This document shows positions 34,375 through 41,452 of a DNA stretch of 61,913 bases, in pieces. The notes under the pieces were generated by a model, which was not told the origin of the DNA, made no database searches, and saw nothing but the letters and a program-made list of their open reading frames with translations. Source of the stretch: a virus; the IMG/VR virus record IMGVR_UViG_3300048587_000154, positions 1 to 61,913 of that record. One strand, given 5' to 3'. Both the position numbers and the translations under genes were made by a program. Numbering within the stretch: the first letter of the stretch is position 1; the number at the start of each line of letters is the position of its first letter.

Positions 34375-34583
34375 CACGTCACCTCGTCGGATAGAGCGGC
34401 GCGACCGGCTTCGGTGATGGTCCACACAGGTCGGAGAGCGCTCCCTTCTGTCTCGAAGAATTTTAGCACCATGCCGCGCTCAACTAGCCGGCTGACGGAT
34501 CGCTCGTCCGTAATGTCGAATACGCCATTGGGCTGCGAGCTAAGCCAGTCCAGAACCCGCAGCTGTGCCTTCGTCAGCTTCAT
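34374..34583 (-). CDS. Winged-helix protein, 69 aa
   Basis: ATG at 34583 (MKLTKAQLRVLDWLSSQPNG) overlaps the upstream stop (TGATG). The FDITDERSVSRLVERGMVLKF and VWTITEAGRAAL segments match a PadR/MarR-like winged helix without an effector domain. The stop shares its last base with the next gene's start. Regulator of unknown target. Confidence 0.78.
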   Translation of the reverse strand: MKLTKAQLRVLDWLSSQPNGVFDITDERSVSRLVERGMVLKFFETEGSALRPVWTITEAGRAALSDEVT

Positions 34584-35134
34584 CACTCACCCCCTTGCTG
34601 TGGAGCGGCGGGGAGATAGTTTGATGGCAGCCAATGCGTCATGCGGCCGTGTATCCAGCCACCCTTGGTTGAGCCATACAGGCCGTATTCGACAACCCAC
34701 TGGTTGCGCGGCCAACTTTCCCAACAACCCATCAGGACTTCGACATCATTCGGCGGTCTGTCATCTTCGGTGATTTCCCGCCACCTGGATACAGACTCGG
34801 ATAGTGCTGCGCGGGCGTCGCGAAAGTCAGCAACCTTGAAATGATGGAAAAGGTGATCTTCGTAGAGAAGGTCGAACTCGTCGGTGTCCGCGAAGCCTTC
34901 CGTCTCGCTATCGAGGTAGTCTGCCATGTCCGCAAATGGTCGCAGCGCCTCGCTCAACCGCGCCTTGTCCGCCTCGGCGGTACGGATACGTTCAAGCAGC
35001 GCGTCCAGTTCGGTCACCCAAAGTTCGGCTTTGCCAACGGTTTTCTTGCGTCGGTCAGAGCGCACCGTGCGCTCATTGCGCTCGAAGATTTCTTTGATTT
35101 GCGCGTTGGTGGCTGCCTCAACCATTTTGGCCAT
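34583..35134 (-). CDS. DUF551-type protein, 183 aa
   Basis: The N-terminal coiled-coil half (TELDALLERIRTAEADKARL) is followed by a C-terminal WREITEDDRPPNDVEVLMGCWE..., TKGGWIHGRMTHWLPSNYLP. The latter is the DUF551-type module common in small phage genes. It overlaps the upstream gene by 17 bp; a second ATG at 35125 would shorten that. Function unknown. Confidence 0.78.
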   Translation of the reverse strand: MAKMVEAATNAQIKEIFERNERTVRSDRRKKTVGKAELWVTELDALLERIRTAEADKARLSEALRPFADMADYLDSETEGFADTDEFDLLYEDHLFHHFKVADFRDARAALSESVSRWREITEDDRPPNDVEVLMGCWESWPRNQWVVEYGLYGSTKGGWIHGRMTHWLPSNYLPAAPQQGGE

Positions 35135-35441
35135 CCTTCGCAGCGAGGGCGGCGCGGGCGGAGTGCGCAGTCTTGAACATACCGCGTGTTAAGACGAATG
35201 GCTTTCCAGCGCCCTCAATGGTGACCATAGGGGTGTCGTCAGGCAAATCGCGAGCGAAAAGCCATTGTCCGATCCATGCAAAAGGCTCAAGGGCAGCATC
35301 CTTCAGCGCCAGATCGGCGTCACGCTCTGCTAGCTGGCGCTCAAGGTCTTCGTAGTCGGAAAAGCGAACCCACGCGCCGCCGGGGGAAACTTCCATTTCA
35401 GGGCCTTCGTAGGCGAATGGCAGTATCCAGCGCTCAACCAT
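35118..35441 (-). CDS. Hypothetical protein, 107 aa
   Basis: MVERWILPFAYEGPEMEVSPGGAWVRFSDYEDLERQLAERDADLAL... combines a short WVRFSDYEDLE motif, seen in many phage accessory proteins, with a helical region. The same motif (EWVRYSDHVAAL) is in the 35700-36929 protein. Overlaps neighbours on both sides. Function unknown. Confidence 0.75.
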   Translation of the reverse strand: MVERWILPFAYEGPEMEVSPGGAWVRFSDYEDLERQLAERDADLALKDAALEPFAWIGQWLFARDLPDDTPMVTIEGAGKPFVLTRGMFKTAHSARAALAAKDGQNG

Positions 35442-35697
35442 TGCGGCTTTCTCCCTGTGCGAGAGCAGCTTCTAGACCGGCTAGGACTTCGCAAAGGGCC
35501 TGCCTTGAAACTCCGACCATTACGCCATCTATATCGAGTTGCGTCTGGTGGTGGTTAAGATCATCGATTGCCCCTTTATAGATGCCGTCAATGTGGGCAA
35601 GCCTAGCCTCAAGTCGTTCGATAACGGCTCCGCGCCTGTCCATTTCGGCGGCGATTTCATCAATGCTGGTGGGGCGTGTAGTGTGGGTAACGCTCAT
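35434..35697 (-). CDS. Hypothetical helical protein, 87 aa
   Basis: MSVTHTTRPTSIDEIAAEMDRRGAVIERLEARL... is a coiled-coil-like protein with no membrane segment. It starts 2 bp after the stop of the upstream gene and overlaps the next by 8 bp. No family recognised. Confidence 0.72.
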   Translation of the reverse strand: MSVTHTTRPTSIDEIAAEMDRRGAVIERLEARLAHIDGIYKGAIDDLNHHQTQLDIDGVMVGVSRQALCEVLAGLEAALAQGESRNG

Positions 35698-35699
35698 GG

Positions 35700-36929
35700 T
35701 TATTCGGCTCCTGTTGGACCGTCAAAGCCGTCAGGTCGCAAATCGGAAAGAACGGGTGCAACCAGCGGAGCGGGAAGCGGCATCCATCCGTAGCAAGAAT
35801 GCAGGGACGGCTTGCCTGTATCGACCCACGTCCAGACTTGCTCGCCGGTATCTTCGTCGCGAAGCATGATCGCCTCACATACCCAACCCCCGGCAGTAGC
35901 GAGGATAACGCGACAATCTTCCGGTGCGGTATCGATGGACCGCCAGCCGTTCCAGTTCGGCAGCGCCTCCACCACCGTCTCATCGTCCTTGACGGCTGGC
36001 TTCGTGGCGAGGGCGCGTTCGCGAAGGAATGTGTCTATGCTGGATTGGCGGGGAAACCGGCCAATCTTCATGTCGTGCGCTATGTGATCTCGCGACGATA
36101 CGCCAGCAGGATACTTCGTCACGTCGCTCGACGTTGCACTTGCAAGCGCGTCTCGCAGGTTCGGCATGTCTTCGCCGATACCTTCAAATGAATACCCGGC
36201 CTGTAGCTTGCTTAAGAATGCCGACATATGTTCGATATGGTCGATTGCAGTACGCAAAGCGCCGACTAGGCGATCTTTCGTGTCGAAACTTATGCAATTC
36301 GCCGGTTCGGCGTCCGCCTCCACCACCCGCTCGGCTGGCGGGGTGGCCCGCTGGGCGGCAAGGGCGGCGACGTGATCGGAATACCGCACCCATTCTCCAT
36401 CTGGAGTCGGCTTTAGCCCGCAACCGTCAAGCGCCCACATGATGGCCGAAGTGCTGAACCTTTTCACAGGATCATTGCTGACGCGGCTGACGCTGATAAA
36501 TCCATCGCGGAGTATCTTTATGGCCTCACGAAGCTTGGCGCGACCGTTGCCGACGTTGTTGTACGCGAGCGCGGTGTGCAACTCACCCAACAGGCTGATG
36601 ACGCTATCGATGACGGCGGGTGCGGGCTTCTCCGAAGGCTCATTTGCTGGAGCGTCTGGCGCTGGCTTGCCGATCGCGTACACGGCGCGGATTTCCTGCC
36701 CTTGATTGCGGTAATAGTCGCGATCTTCATCGCGTACCGTCAGCCATCCTTCCGTCGGGTGCTTGCGCTGATATCCGATCGGCTGCGCGGTCGCCTGCGC
36801 GTCCAGAAGCCCAATGGCCCGGTCCATTGCCTCAACCTGATCGTCGGCATCAGGTATGCGGCCATTGCGAATGGCGTTCCTGATGGCGCGGAGCGTGTTT
36901 GTGGTGGCGTTGAGGGATGGAGTGGGCAT
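35700..36929 (-). CDS. Accessory protein with C-terminal DUF551-type module, 409 aa
   Basis: I use ATG at 36929 (MPTPSLNATTNTLRAIRNAI); a longer in-frame form overlays the Cys-rich gene. It has a repeated-looking N-terminal region and a WLTVRDEDRDYYRNQGQEIRAVYA block near residue 60. EWVRYSDHV is near 225. The C-terminal NWNGWRSIDTAPEDCRVILATAGG..., SCYGWMPLPAP is a DUF551-type module. No known role. Confidence 0.75.
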   Translation of the reverse strand: MPTPSLNATTNTLRAIRNAIRNGRIPDADDQVEAMDRAIGLLDAQATAQPIGYQRKHPTEGWLTVRDEDRDYYRNQGQEIRAVYAIGKPAPDAPANEPSEKPAPAVIDSVISLLGELHTALAYNNVGNGRAKLREAIKILRDGFISVSRVSNDPVKRFSTSAIMWALDGCGLKPTPDGEWVRYSDHVAALAAQRATPPAERVVEADAEPANCISFDTKDRLVGALRTAIDHIEHMSAFLSKLQAGYSFEGIGEDMPNLRDALASATSSDVTKYPAGVSSRDHIAHDMKIGRFPRQSSIDTFLRERALATKPAVKDDETVVEALPNWNGWRSIDTAPEDCRVILATAGGWVCEAIMLRDEDTGEQVWTWVDTGKPSLHSCYGWMPLPAPLVAPVLSDLRPDGFDGPTGAE

Positions 36930-36930
36930 G

Positions 36931-37122
36931 TCATGCGTCCTTTGTCTCGATGCACTGGAAGGCGGTCGCCCGGCAGCAAGCGAAGCAGTAGTAATCGGGA
37001 TCGTCCATGTCGCCGTCGTCGTCATCTTCGTCCGACCAGCAATCCGGTTCGTCGCAGCCGTCACAGCCGCACCCGTAGAACTCATCCGATCCACAGCACA
37101 CGTTGCCGCAAGCGTTGCACAT
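36931..37122 (-). CDS. Cysteine-rich metal-binding protein, 63 aa
   Basis: MCNACGNVCCGSDEFYGCGC..., DEPDCWSDEDDDDGDMDD, YYCFACCRATAFQCIE: thirteen cysteines in 63 residues with a long acidic run. It probably binds zinc or another metal. It lies between two accessory genes in the operon, 9 bp after the upstream stop. Function unknown. Confidence 0.7.
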   Translation of the reverse strand: MCNACGNVCCGSDEFYGCGCDGCDEPDCWSDEDDDDGDMDDPDYYCFACCRATAFQCIETKDA

Positions 37123-37131
37123 GGTCGCCTC

Positions 37132-37665
37132 CTAGAACGGGATGTCGTCTGGATCGATCGCCGGCTTGATCGGCTTCGGATCGATGATGCCGACGGCCTG
37201 CGGGTCGAGGACTGGCGAAATGAAGGCATCAACGGCCTCCAAGATCACGAACAACTGCGCCGGGCTCAAAGCAGCCAGGCGCTTACCCTCGGTCGATGCA
37301 CTGGTTTTGTCCTTGTGCTTGTGCGTTGGGCTTGCCGATTTTTGTATGTTCCACACCATCCAAAAGCGCTCGATCGGCTTTTGCTGGTGAAGCTCGGGGG
37401 CAGGTGGCGGCGGCTCTGACGCGGGCGGCTGCCGGGATGCTGGTTGGCGGCTTTCGATATAGGCGAACAGGCGCTCGAAATTGGCGTCTGGCATCCGCAA
37501 AGCTTCCATTACGGGGTCAATTATGAAAGCCCCGATCTGGTCGCGCGGCGATGCCTCTGGCGTTCCCCAGTTTTCATCGCAAATGCCAGCTTCTTTCAGT
37601 TTGTGCGCGTCGATGCCGTGCAAAATGCGCAAGGCGTTGTGAAAGCGTGCTGCGGCTTCGTTCAT
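37132..37665 (-). CDS. Hypothetical protein, 177 aa
   Basis: ATG at 37665 (MNEAAARFHNALRILHGIDAHKLKE). The first half is helical; a Pro/Gln-rich linker (QPASRQPPASEPPPPAPE) precedes a C-terminal LSPAQLFVILEAVDAFISPVL segment. It overlaps the upstream stop by 4 bp. No family recognised. Confidence 0.73.
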   Translation of the reverse strand: MNEAAARFHNALRILHGIDAHKLKEAGICDENWGTPEASPRDQIGAFIIDPVMEALRMPDANFERLFAYIESRQPASRQPPASEPPPPAPELHQQKPIERFWMVWNIQKSASPTHKHKDKTSASTEGKRLAALSPAQLFVILEAVDAFISPVLDPQAVGIIDPKPIKPAIDPDDIPF

Positions 37666-37865
37666 CTTCTTCCCTTTCCTTGGTGCCAGTCGGCGAGGTC
37701 CGCCGTGTCCATGCCTGTCATTTCCTCCATCATCGCCCAATAGGCACCGTCTGGAAGATCGTCGTCTATGAGGTCGAAGGCGTCGCCCGGATCGAGGCGT
37801 GGGCCTTCCTGCTCCTGTCGCTGCCGTTGACGCTGGTTGCGCTTTTTCTTGCTGGGCTTGCCCAT
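37662..37865 (-). CDS. Small basic/acidic bipartite protein, 67 aa
   Basis: MGKPSKKKRNQRQRQRQEQEG is strongly basic, while the rest (DAFDLIDDDLPDGAYWAMMEEM) is acidic. ATG at 37865 starts 4 bp after the upstream gene ends. A longer in-frame start is possible at 37898 but overlaps that gene. May bind nucleic acid; no family. Confidence 0.68.
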   Translation of the reverse strand: MGKPSKKKRNQRQRQRQEQEGPRLDPGDAFDLIDDDLPDGAYWAMMEEMTGMDTADLADWHQGKGRR

Positions 37866-37869
37866 GTGG

Positions 37870-38136
37870 TTATTCCCTTTTTCCGTACAGTGCCTCACTC
37901 ACACGGCCCTGATTGACGCCAAAGTGAACACCAACGTCGAGTTGAGACATGTTGGGGTGCTTGCGCGCGAACTTGCGTATTTTCTCTGCGAGCTTTTCGG
38001 TCATCTTGTTGGATGATATCGGCGCTCTGGTCGCCAACTGCCTGCGGCCAAGCTCGTCGGCCAGTTGGCTTAGACGGGGTATGCCGTGCTTGACGGCAAG
38101 CTCTCGAAGCTCCTTGGCTACCTCTGGTATCCTCAT
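37870..38136 (-). CDS. Small HTH protein, 88 aa
   Basis: The C-terminal half, KLAEKIRKFARKHPNMSQLD, then VGVHFGVNQGRVSEALYG, is a helix-turn-helix of the kind seen in many phage and plasmid regulators (the VxxxFGVxxGRVSEAL helix). The N-terminal half is helical. It overlaps the upstream gene by 4 bp. Likely a DNA-binding regulator. Confidence 0.78.
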   Translation of the reverse strand: MRIPEVAKELRELAVKHGIPRLSQLADELGRRQLATRAPISSNKMTEKLAEKIRKFARKHPNMSQLDVGVHFGVNQGRVSEALYGKRE

Positions 38137-38534
38137 GACCGTTCCCGCTTGTTGTCGCGCTCGACGGCGTTGTTGTAATCGTCGGTCGCAAGGTTCTGTC
38201 GCGCAGCCATATAGCCAAGGTTTTGCGCGCAGAAGCCCTTGCAGAAGTATTTATCGGCGTAGCTTTCGCCGTCCCACGTCGTCACCTGACTGATGTAGTC
38301 AAAGCCGGGATCGTATGATCCGCGCACATATCCATCTTTCGGTGGTTCGGTGCGAAACCACTTCACTGATACGATCGGCTGGTCGAGAAGGGCTTGCGCC
38401 TCATCCTTGTTGCAGGGCATTTCCTCGCGGTAGCTCCACCACTTAGATGATGATGTTTTCTGCGATGAACCAAAGAAGGTGGTTTGCGTGCGCTTGGGGA
38501 TCGGCTTCGCGCAATACCGGCAACGGCGGGTCAT
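38133..38534 (-). CDS. Zinc-ribbon protein, 133 aa
   Basis: N-terminal CRYCAKPIPKRTQTTFFG is a CxxC-type ribbon, and a second pair, FCKGFC, lies near residue 105. The centre is Trp/Tyr-rich (SSSKWWSYREE). It overlaps neighbours by 4 bp on each side. No known role; single-gene homologues occur in rhizobial phages, by memory only. Confidence 0.7.
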   Translation of the reverse strand: MTRRCRYCAKPIPKRTQTTFFGSSQKTSSSKWWSYREEMPCNKDEAQALLDQPIVSVKWFRTEPPKDGYVRGSYDPGFDYISQVTTWDGESYADKYFCKGFCAQNLGYMAARQNLATDDYNNAVERDNKRERS

Positions 38535-38839
38535 GACGATCTACCCTCCGAGTCGGCGATCAGGGCGTCCAGCATGGCGATCTTGATATCCTTCAAGCGC
38601 AAGCCTTCGTCGTCGGATGGATCGTCCACCTCTTGCTTGAGGCGGTAATACTGGACGGCGCGGCGGAACTCCTTGACCTCATCCAGCAATTGCGGGGCGG
38701 TCGCGATCAGCGCGGCGTCCGCCACCTGCTGTTCGCGGCTGCGGTTGGTGTTGATGTACGCAATCGTCTTGCGAACGCGCGGTGCCAGCGTCTCGATGCG
38801 CCACGTCTTGCCGTCGAATATCTTGACCCAGTAGGACAT
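38531..38839 (-). CDS. Hypothetical protein, 102 aa
   Basis: MSYWVKIFDGKTWRIETLAPRVRKTIAYINTN begins with a short beta-hairpin. A helical region (ATAPQLLDEVKEFRRAVQYYRLKQE) typical of small phage accessory proteins follows. It lies 1 bp after the previous stop. No family recognised. Confidence 0.72.
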   Translation of the reverse strand: MSYWVKIFDGKTWRIETLAPRVRKTIAYINTNRSREQQVADAALIATAPQLLDEVKEFRRAVQYYRLKQEVDDPSDDEGLRLKDIKIAMLDALIADSEGRSS

Positions 38840-38840
38840 G

Positions 38841-39041
38841 TCAGCGCCTCACACTGAACTTGCCGACGCCATAGGGTTCTCTGTTGCGCCCCCATGCCAT
38901 TTCATCCCGCTTGCTCTGCTTGCCCTCTCCGAACATTTCCAAATACTGGATGCTGTTCCAAACGGCGTAGCGAGCCTCCTTGGCGGTCAACGGCGCGTCG
39001 AAGCGGGCGGTTATCGTGATCGTGTGCGTTTTCTGTCTCAT
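38841..39041 (-). CDS. Hypothetical protein, 66 aa
   Basis: ATG at 39041 (MRQKTHTITITARFDAPLTAKEARYAVWN) was chosen over a longer overlapping form. It is a small alpha/beta protein with a basic C-terminus (GRNREPYGVGKFSVRR). It starts 7 bp after the upstream gene. No family recognised. Confidence 0.7.
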   Translation of the reverse strand: MRQKTHTITITARFDAPLTAKEARYAVWNSIQYLEMFGEGKQSKRDEMAWGRNREPYGVGKFSVRR

Positions 39042-39048
39042 GGCTCCC

Positions 39049-39525
39049 TCACGCGCCTCGAACGATCGCGGCAAAGCGCAATATCTGGTCATCGGAAAAC
39101 GCGGCGATTTCCGCCTTGAGGTGCGCCGGAAGAACGTCCTCGGCAGCTTCTTCTATCACCACACGAAAGCGCGTTGCCCGCGCCCGCTTCTCCGTTTGAA
39201 GCCTCTGACGCTCGACCGCCTCGGCCTCGGCATACGCCTTGTCCACGTTGTTCTTGGTGACGATCCGGTTCAGTTCCTCAACGACCACATCGTGTACTTG
39301 GGCGTTGGCGTTAAGTGCCTTGTGGCCGCTGGCCTTAAGGTCGAGGGGGTTCTTGTGGATGATGTCGTCAAGCTTGATCGGGTTTGTCCTGATCCACATG
39401 TGGTAGCGGAATTTATCGTCCTTCCAATGCGCGCACAGGCCGTGGCGCATCGCCTCGCCTGCCTCGTCTCCGATGATCGAAACGCGGGCTTCGAGGGTGA
39501 TGACGGGGATCGGCTTCTTGCTCAT
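39049..39525 (-). CDS. Hypothetical protein, 158 aa
   Basis: MSKKPIPVITLEARVSIIGDEAGEAMRHG..., HMWIRTNPIKLDD is a mixed alpha/beta domain. A helical acidic C-terminus (VIEEAAEDVLPAHLKAEIAAF) follows. It overlaps the next gene up by 4 bp. No family recognised. Confidence 0.72.
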   Translation of the reverse strand: MSKKPIPVITLEARVSIIGDEAGEAMRHGLCAHWKDDKFRYHMWIRTNPIKLDDIIHKNPLDLKASGHKALNANAQVHDVVVEELNRIVTKNNVDKAYAEAEAVERQRLQTEKRARATRFRVVIEEAAEDVLPAHLKAEIAAFSDDQILRFAAIVRGA

Positions 39526-39716
39526 GACTTTTCCCCTTCGATGATGGCCGGCTGCTTGTGTTCGGCCACGTAGGCATCAGCGATACGCGCCATGCGCTTC
39601 AATTCCGCGATGGCCGTCGCGCGGCCCTTGGTGTCGCCGTTCTCGATCAAGAGGACGAATATGTTGACGCTCTGCTCCCATGTCGGCGTCACATCGATGT
39701 ATTGAGGTCCAGCCAT
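39522..39716 (-). CDS. Hypothetical protein, 64 aa
   Basis: MAGPQYIDVTPTWEQSVNIFVLLIENGD..., a small helical protein ending HKQPAIIEGEKS. The 'TPTWEQSVNIFVLLIENG' pattern is typical of a short gene found early in many alphaproteobacterial phages. It lies 3 bp after the previous stop. Function unknown. Confidence 0.7.
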   Translation of the reverse strand: MAGPQYIDVTPTWEQSVNIFVLLIENGDTKGRATAIAELKRMARIADAYVAEHKQPAIIEGEKS

Positions 39717-39719
39717 GGA

Positions 39720-39920
39720 TCAGCCCTCCTTCTCGACGCGCAGCATCAGCGCAGTGATCGAGTCGACCACGCGACCGGCGTTGGCGGCAAAGGTCTCGCG
39801 TTTCTCAAGGCTGGTGTAGTCGAGCTTGGCCAGAAGGAATGCCGTCTCCAACGCGCTGTTGGCGATGCCGGAGAACTCCATAAAGCGCGGATGCGCCATT
39901 TGCTTTTCGCTTAAACCCAT
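39720..39920 (-). CDS. First gene of the accessory operon, 66 aa
   Basis: MGLSEKQMAHPRFMEFSGIAN..., helical with an acidic end. Its leader is AACTGGGGAGTT 6 bp before the ATG, the same 12-mer that precedes the rightward operon at 46579. It is the gene closest to the promoter at 39972-40000. No family recognised. Confidence 0.72.
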   Translation of the reverse strand: MGLSEKQMAHPRFMEFSGIANSALETAFLLAKLDYTSLEKRETFAANAGRVVDSITALMLRVEKEG

Positions 39921-39965
39921 TGCTCAAACTCCCCAGTTCGCAATGTTTAATGTGTGATACCTGTA

Positions 39966-40000
39966 AATACGAAAATAGCGCCAGAAAGCGCTATCGTCAA
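39966..40000 (-). promoter_or_regulatory. Leftward promoter with dyad operator
   Basis: On the minus strand there is TTGACG (39995-40000), a 17-bp spacer and TATTTT (39972-39977), a good sigma-70-type pair. Spacer and -10 are covered by a perfect inverted repeat, ATAGCGC-N6-GCGCTAT (39975-39994). Immediately after the -10 is a copy of the AATACGAAA motif (39966-39974). Transcription would start about 45 bp before the gene at 39920. Repressible by a dimer; the repressor is unknown. Confidence 0.7.
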
Positions 40001-40024
40001 CAACTTTATTCCGGGGGCATCGCG

Positions 40025-40492
40025 TTATTTGCCAGCCTTGATTTCCCTCATCTTTGCCAACGCCTTGTTCAAAGGCACCACGTTGCCCTTGTTGTCGTCT
40101 CGATCGAGCGACGGTTCTGGCGGGGCTTCCTGCTTGCCGTGCAGGCTCTCATGCGTGAGCGTCGGGCTATCCTTGAAGCCCAAGCATTCGGCGATGAACT
40201 TCTCCGCTTCGATCGCGGCCTTGTGGTCGCCTGCCTCGGCGGCGGCGTCGGCGCGGTTTATCATGCGGGAAAAAATCTGCTGGGCGCTGAACGCCGTCGT
40301 CTCGACCGTCTTGTTGACCGCCTGGCGCTGCAAGTCTCGAAGGAACTCTTTGATGTCCGGGGAAGCCGCGAGCCGGAGAGCGTTGGGATGATGCCTCTTG
40401 TAGCCTGCGTATGCGTAGGCGTCTTGGATCGTCATCCCGTCGAAGATCGCTAGCGCGAACTTCTTGTGCTTGTCGCTTAGCTCTTTTTTCAT
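40025..40492 (-). CDS. Small terminase subunit candidate, 155 aa
   Basis: MKKELSDKHKKFALAIFDGMTIQDAYAYAGYK..., NALRLAASPDIKEFLRDLQRQ is the helix-turn-helix start of small-terminase proteins, followed by a helical middle (AQQIFSRMINRADAAAEAGD) and a Pro/Glu-rich tail. The upstream 190 bp hold three inverted repeats, as might be found near a packaging site. It lies about 10 kb from the large subunit, which is unusual. Confidence 0.75.
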   Translation of the reverse strand: MKKELSDKHKKFALAIFDGMTIQDAYAYAGYKRHHPNALRLAASPDIKEFLRDLQRQAVNKTVETTAFSAQQIFSRMINRADAAAEAGDHKAAIEAEKFIAECLGFKDSPTLTHESLHGKQEAPPEPSLDRDDNKGNVVPLNKALAKMREIKAGK

Positions 40493-40507
40493 GGCTCTTT
40501 GTGGGGT

Positions 40508-40635
40508 GCCGGGCCAACAGGTGCATGACTACCCATCGGCCCGGCAAGCGGAACATCGCTACTGCACCGCAGTTCTGGATGATTTGGCCCAGCCTGTAAA
40601 GAGACCCCCGGCAATCCTGCTGTGGACGCCGGGGG
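40508..40635. other. Two hairpins in the gap beside the small terminase
   Basis: GCCGGGCC at 40508-40515 pairs with GGCCCGGC at 40538-40545 (perfect 8 bp, 22-nt loop). CCCCCGGC at 40605-40612 pairs with GCCGGGGG at 40628-40635 (perfect 8 bp, 15-nt loop). The 192-bp gap 40493-40684 contains no credible gene. They may be a terminator, an RNA leader or part of a packaging site. No U-tract follows either, so a standard intrinsic terminator is not supported. Confidence 0.5.
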
Positions 40636-40684
40636 CCAAGTGGATCGTCGGGAGGCGTTGACGATCATGGGAACGCGATGGGCG

Positions 40685-41011
40685 TTAAGCTCGCCAAGGT
40701 ACTGCGTCAGGCGGCATGTAAAGATCGGCGGCTATGCGCCATGGCTGCCCGACTTGATTGGAGCGATTGAAATCGGCATTCGCCTGCTTGCCGCATTTCC
40801 TACACCCGTCCCTGATCGTCTCGCGCACAGCGGCGCGGATATCTGCGACCGGATGGAGGGCGACAAGCTGATAGACCGCGACCGGCTCGACGGTCAGGGA
40901 ACCGACCACTTCGCCAGGCGGTTTGACCACATAGGCGATGGCTAACGTGCAAAGCGCCGTGAGCGTCATGAGGCCAAGAGTGTAGAGGGATGCTCGATAG
41001 AAAGTTGCCAT
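40685..41011 (-). CDS. Membrane-anchored protein, 108 aa
   Basis: ATG at 41011. MATFYRASLYTLGLMTLTALCTLAIAYVV gives an N-terminal membrane helix, so the rest (EVVGSLTVEPVAVYQLVALHPV..., CRKCGKQANADF) faces the periplasm or cytoplasm. A CxxC pair lies near residue 71. No family recognised. Its neighbours are packaging and regulatory genes. Confidence 0.7.
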   Translation of the reverse strand: MATFYRASLYTLGLMTLTALCTLAIAYVVKPPGEVVGSLTVEPVAVYQLVALHPVADIRAAVRETIRDGCRKCGKQANADFNRSNQVGQPWRIAADLYMPPDAVPWRA

Positions 41012-41043
41012 GATGGATTGCTCCGTTTTGTGCAGGCCTTGGA

Positions 41044-41080
41044 AGCGCCGCGTCCAAATCATGGCATTGTTCGCGGCGCT
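41044..41080. terminator. Hairpin between 41090 and 41011
   Basis: AGCGCCGCG (41044-41052) and CGCGGCGCT (41072-41080) form a perfect 9-bp stem with a 19-nt loop in the 78-bp gap between two leftward genes. There is no T-rich tail on either side, so it may be a Rho-dependent pause site, a processing site or a structural DNA element. Terminator is the nearest label only. Confidence 0.35.
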
Positions 41081-41089
41081 TTACAGTGG

Positions 41090-41452
41090 CTATTTGAGCG
41101 GTTCGAGCTTGTATCCACCAAGCGTGGAAACAATCTTCCACCCGTAAGGCGCGATCTTGCGCCGCATGCGCATGATGGCCTGCTTGACGTTGGCTGGCGG
41201 GTCGCGCGGTGCCCGTCCTTCCGGCCACATCTTGGCGATCAAATCCGCCGTCTGGACGCTCCCCGGATAGCTATCAACCAGCGACGTGATGAGGATGCGC
41301 ACCACGAAGCCCAGCCGCAAGGCCGGCAGGACGCCGATAGGCACTCCCATGTGTACTTGGAGGGTCTGACGGCAGGCTGGGCAGCGTTGGGCCTTGAAGC
41401 GCGGGTAGCGCTCGCCGTGGGCGTTGTAATGACCATCGGTGAGTCCTCTCAC
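41090..41452 (-). CDS. Winged-helix DNA-binding protein with a CxxC, 120 aa
   Basis: The start is GTG (overlap GTGA with the upstream stop). An N-terminal RCPACRQ and a C-terminal domain (VQTADLIAKMWP..., NVKQAIMRMRRKIAPYG, IVSTLGGYKLEPL) match the OmpR-type winged helix, with the recognition helix and the GYxL hairpin. A DNA-binding regulator, possibly for late or packaging genes. Confidence 0.8.
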   Translation of the reverse strand: MRGLTDGHYNAHGERYPRFKAQRCPACRQTLQVHMGVPIGVLPALRLGFVVRILITSLVDSYPGSVQTADLIAKMWPEGRAPRDPPANVKQAIMRMRRKIAPYGWKIVSTLGGYKLEPLK

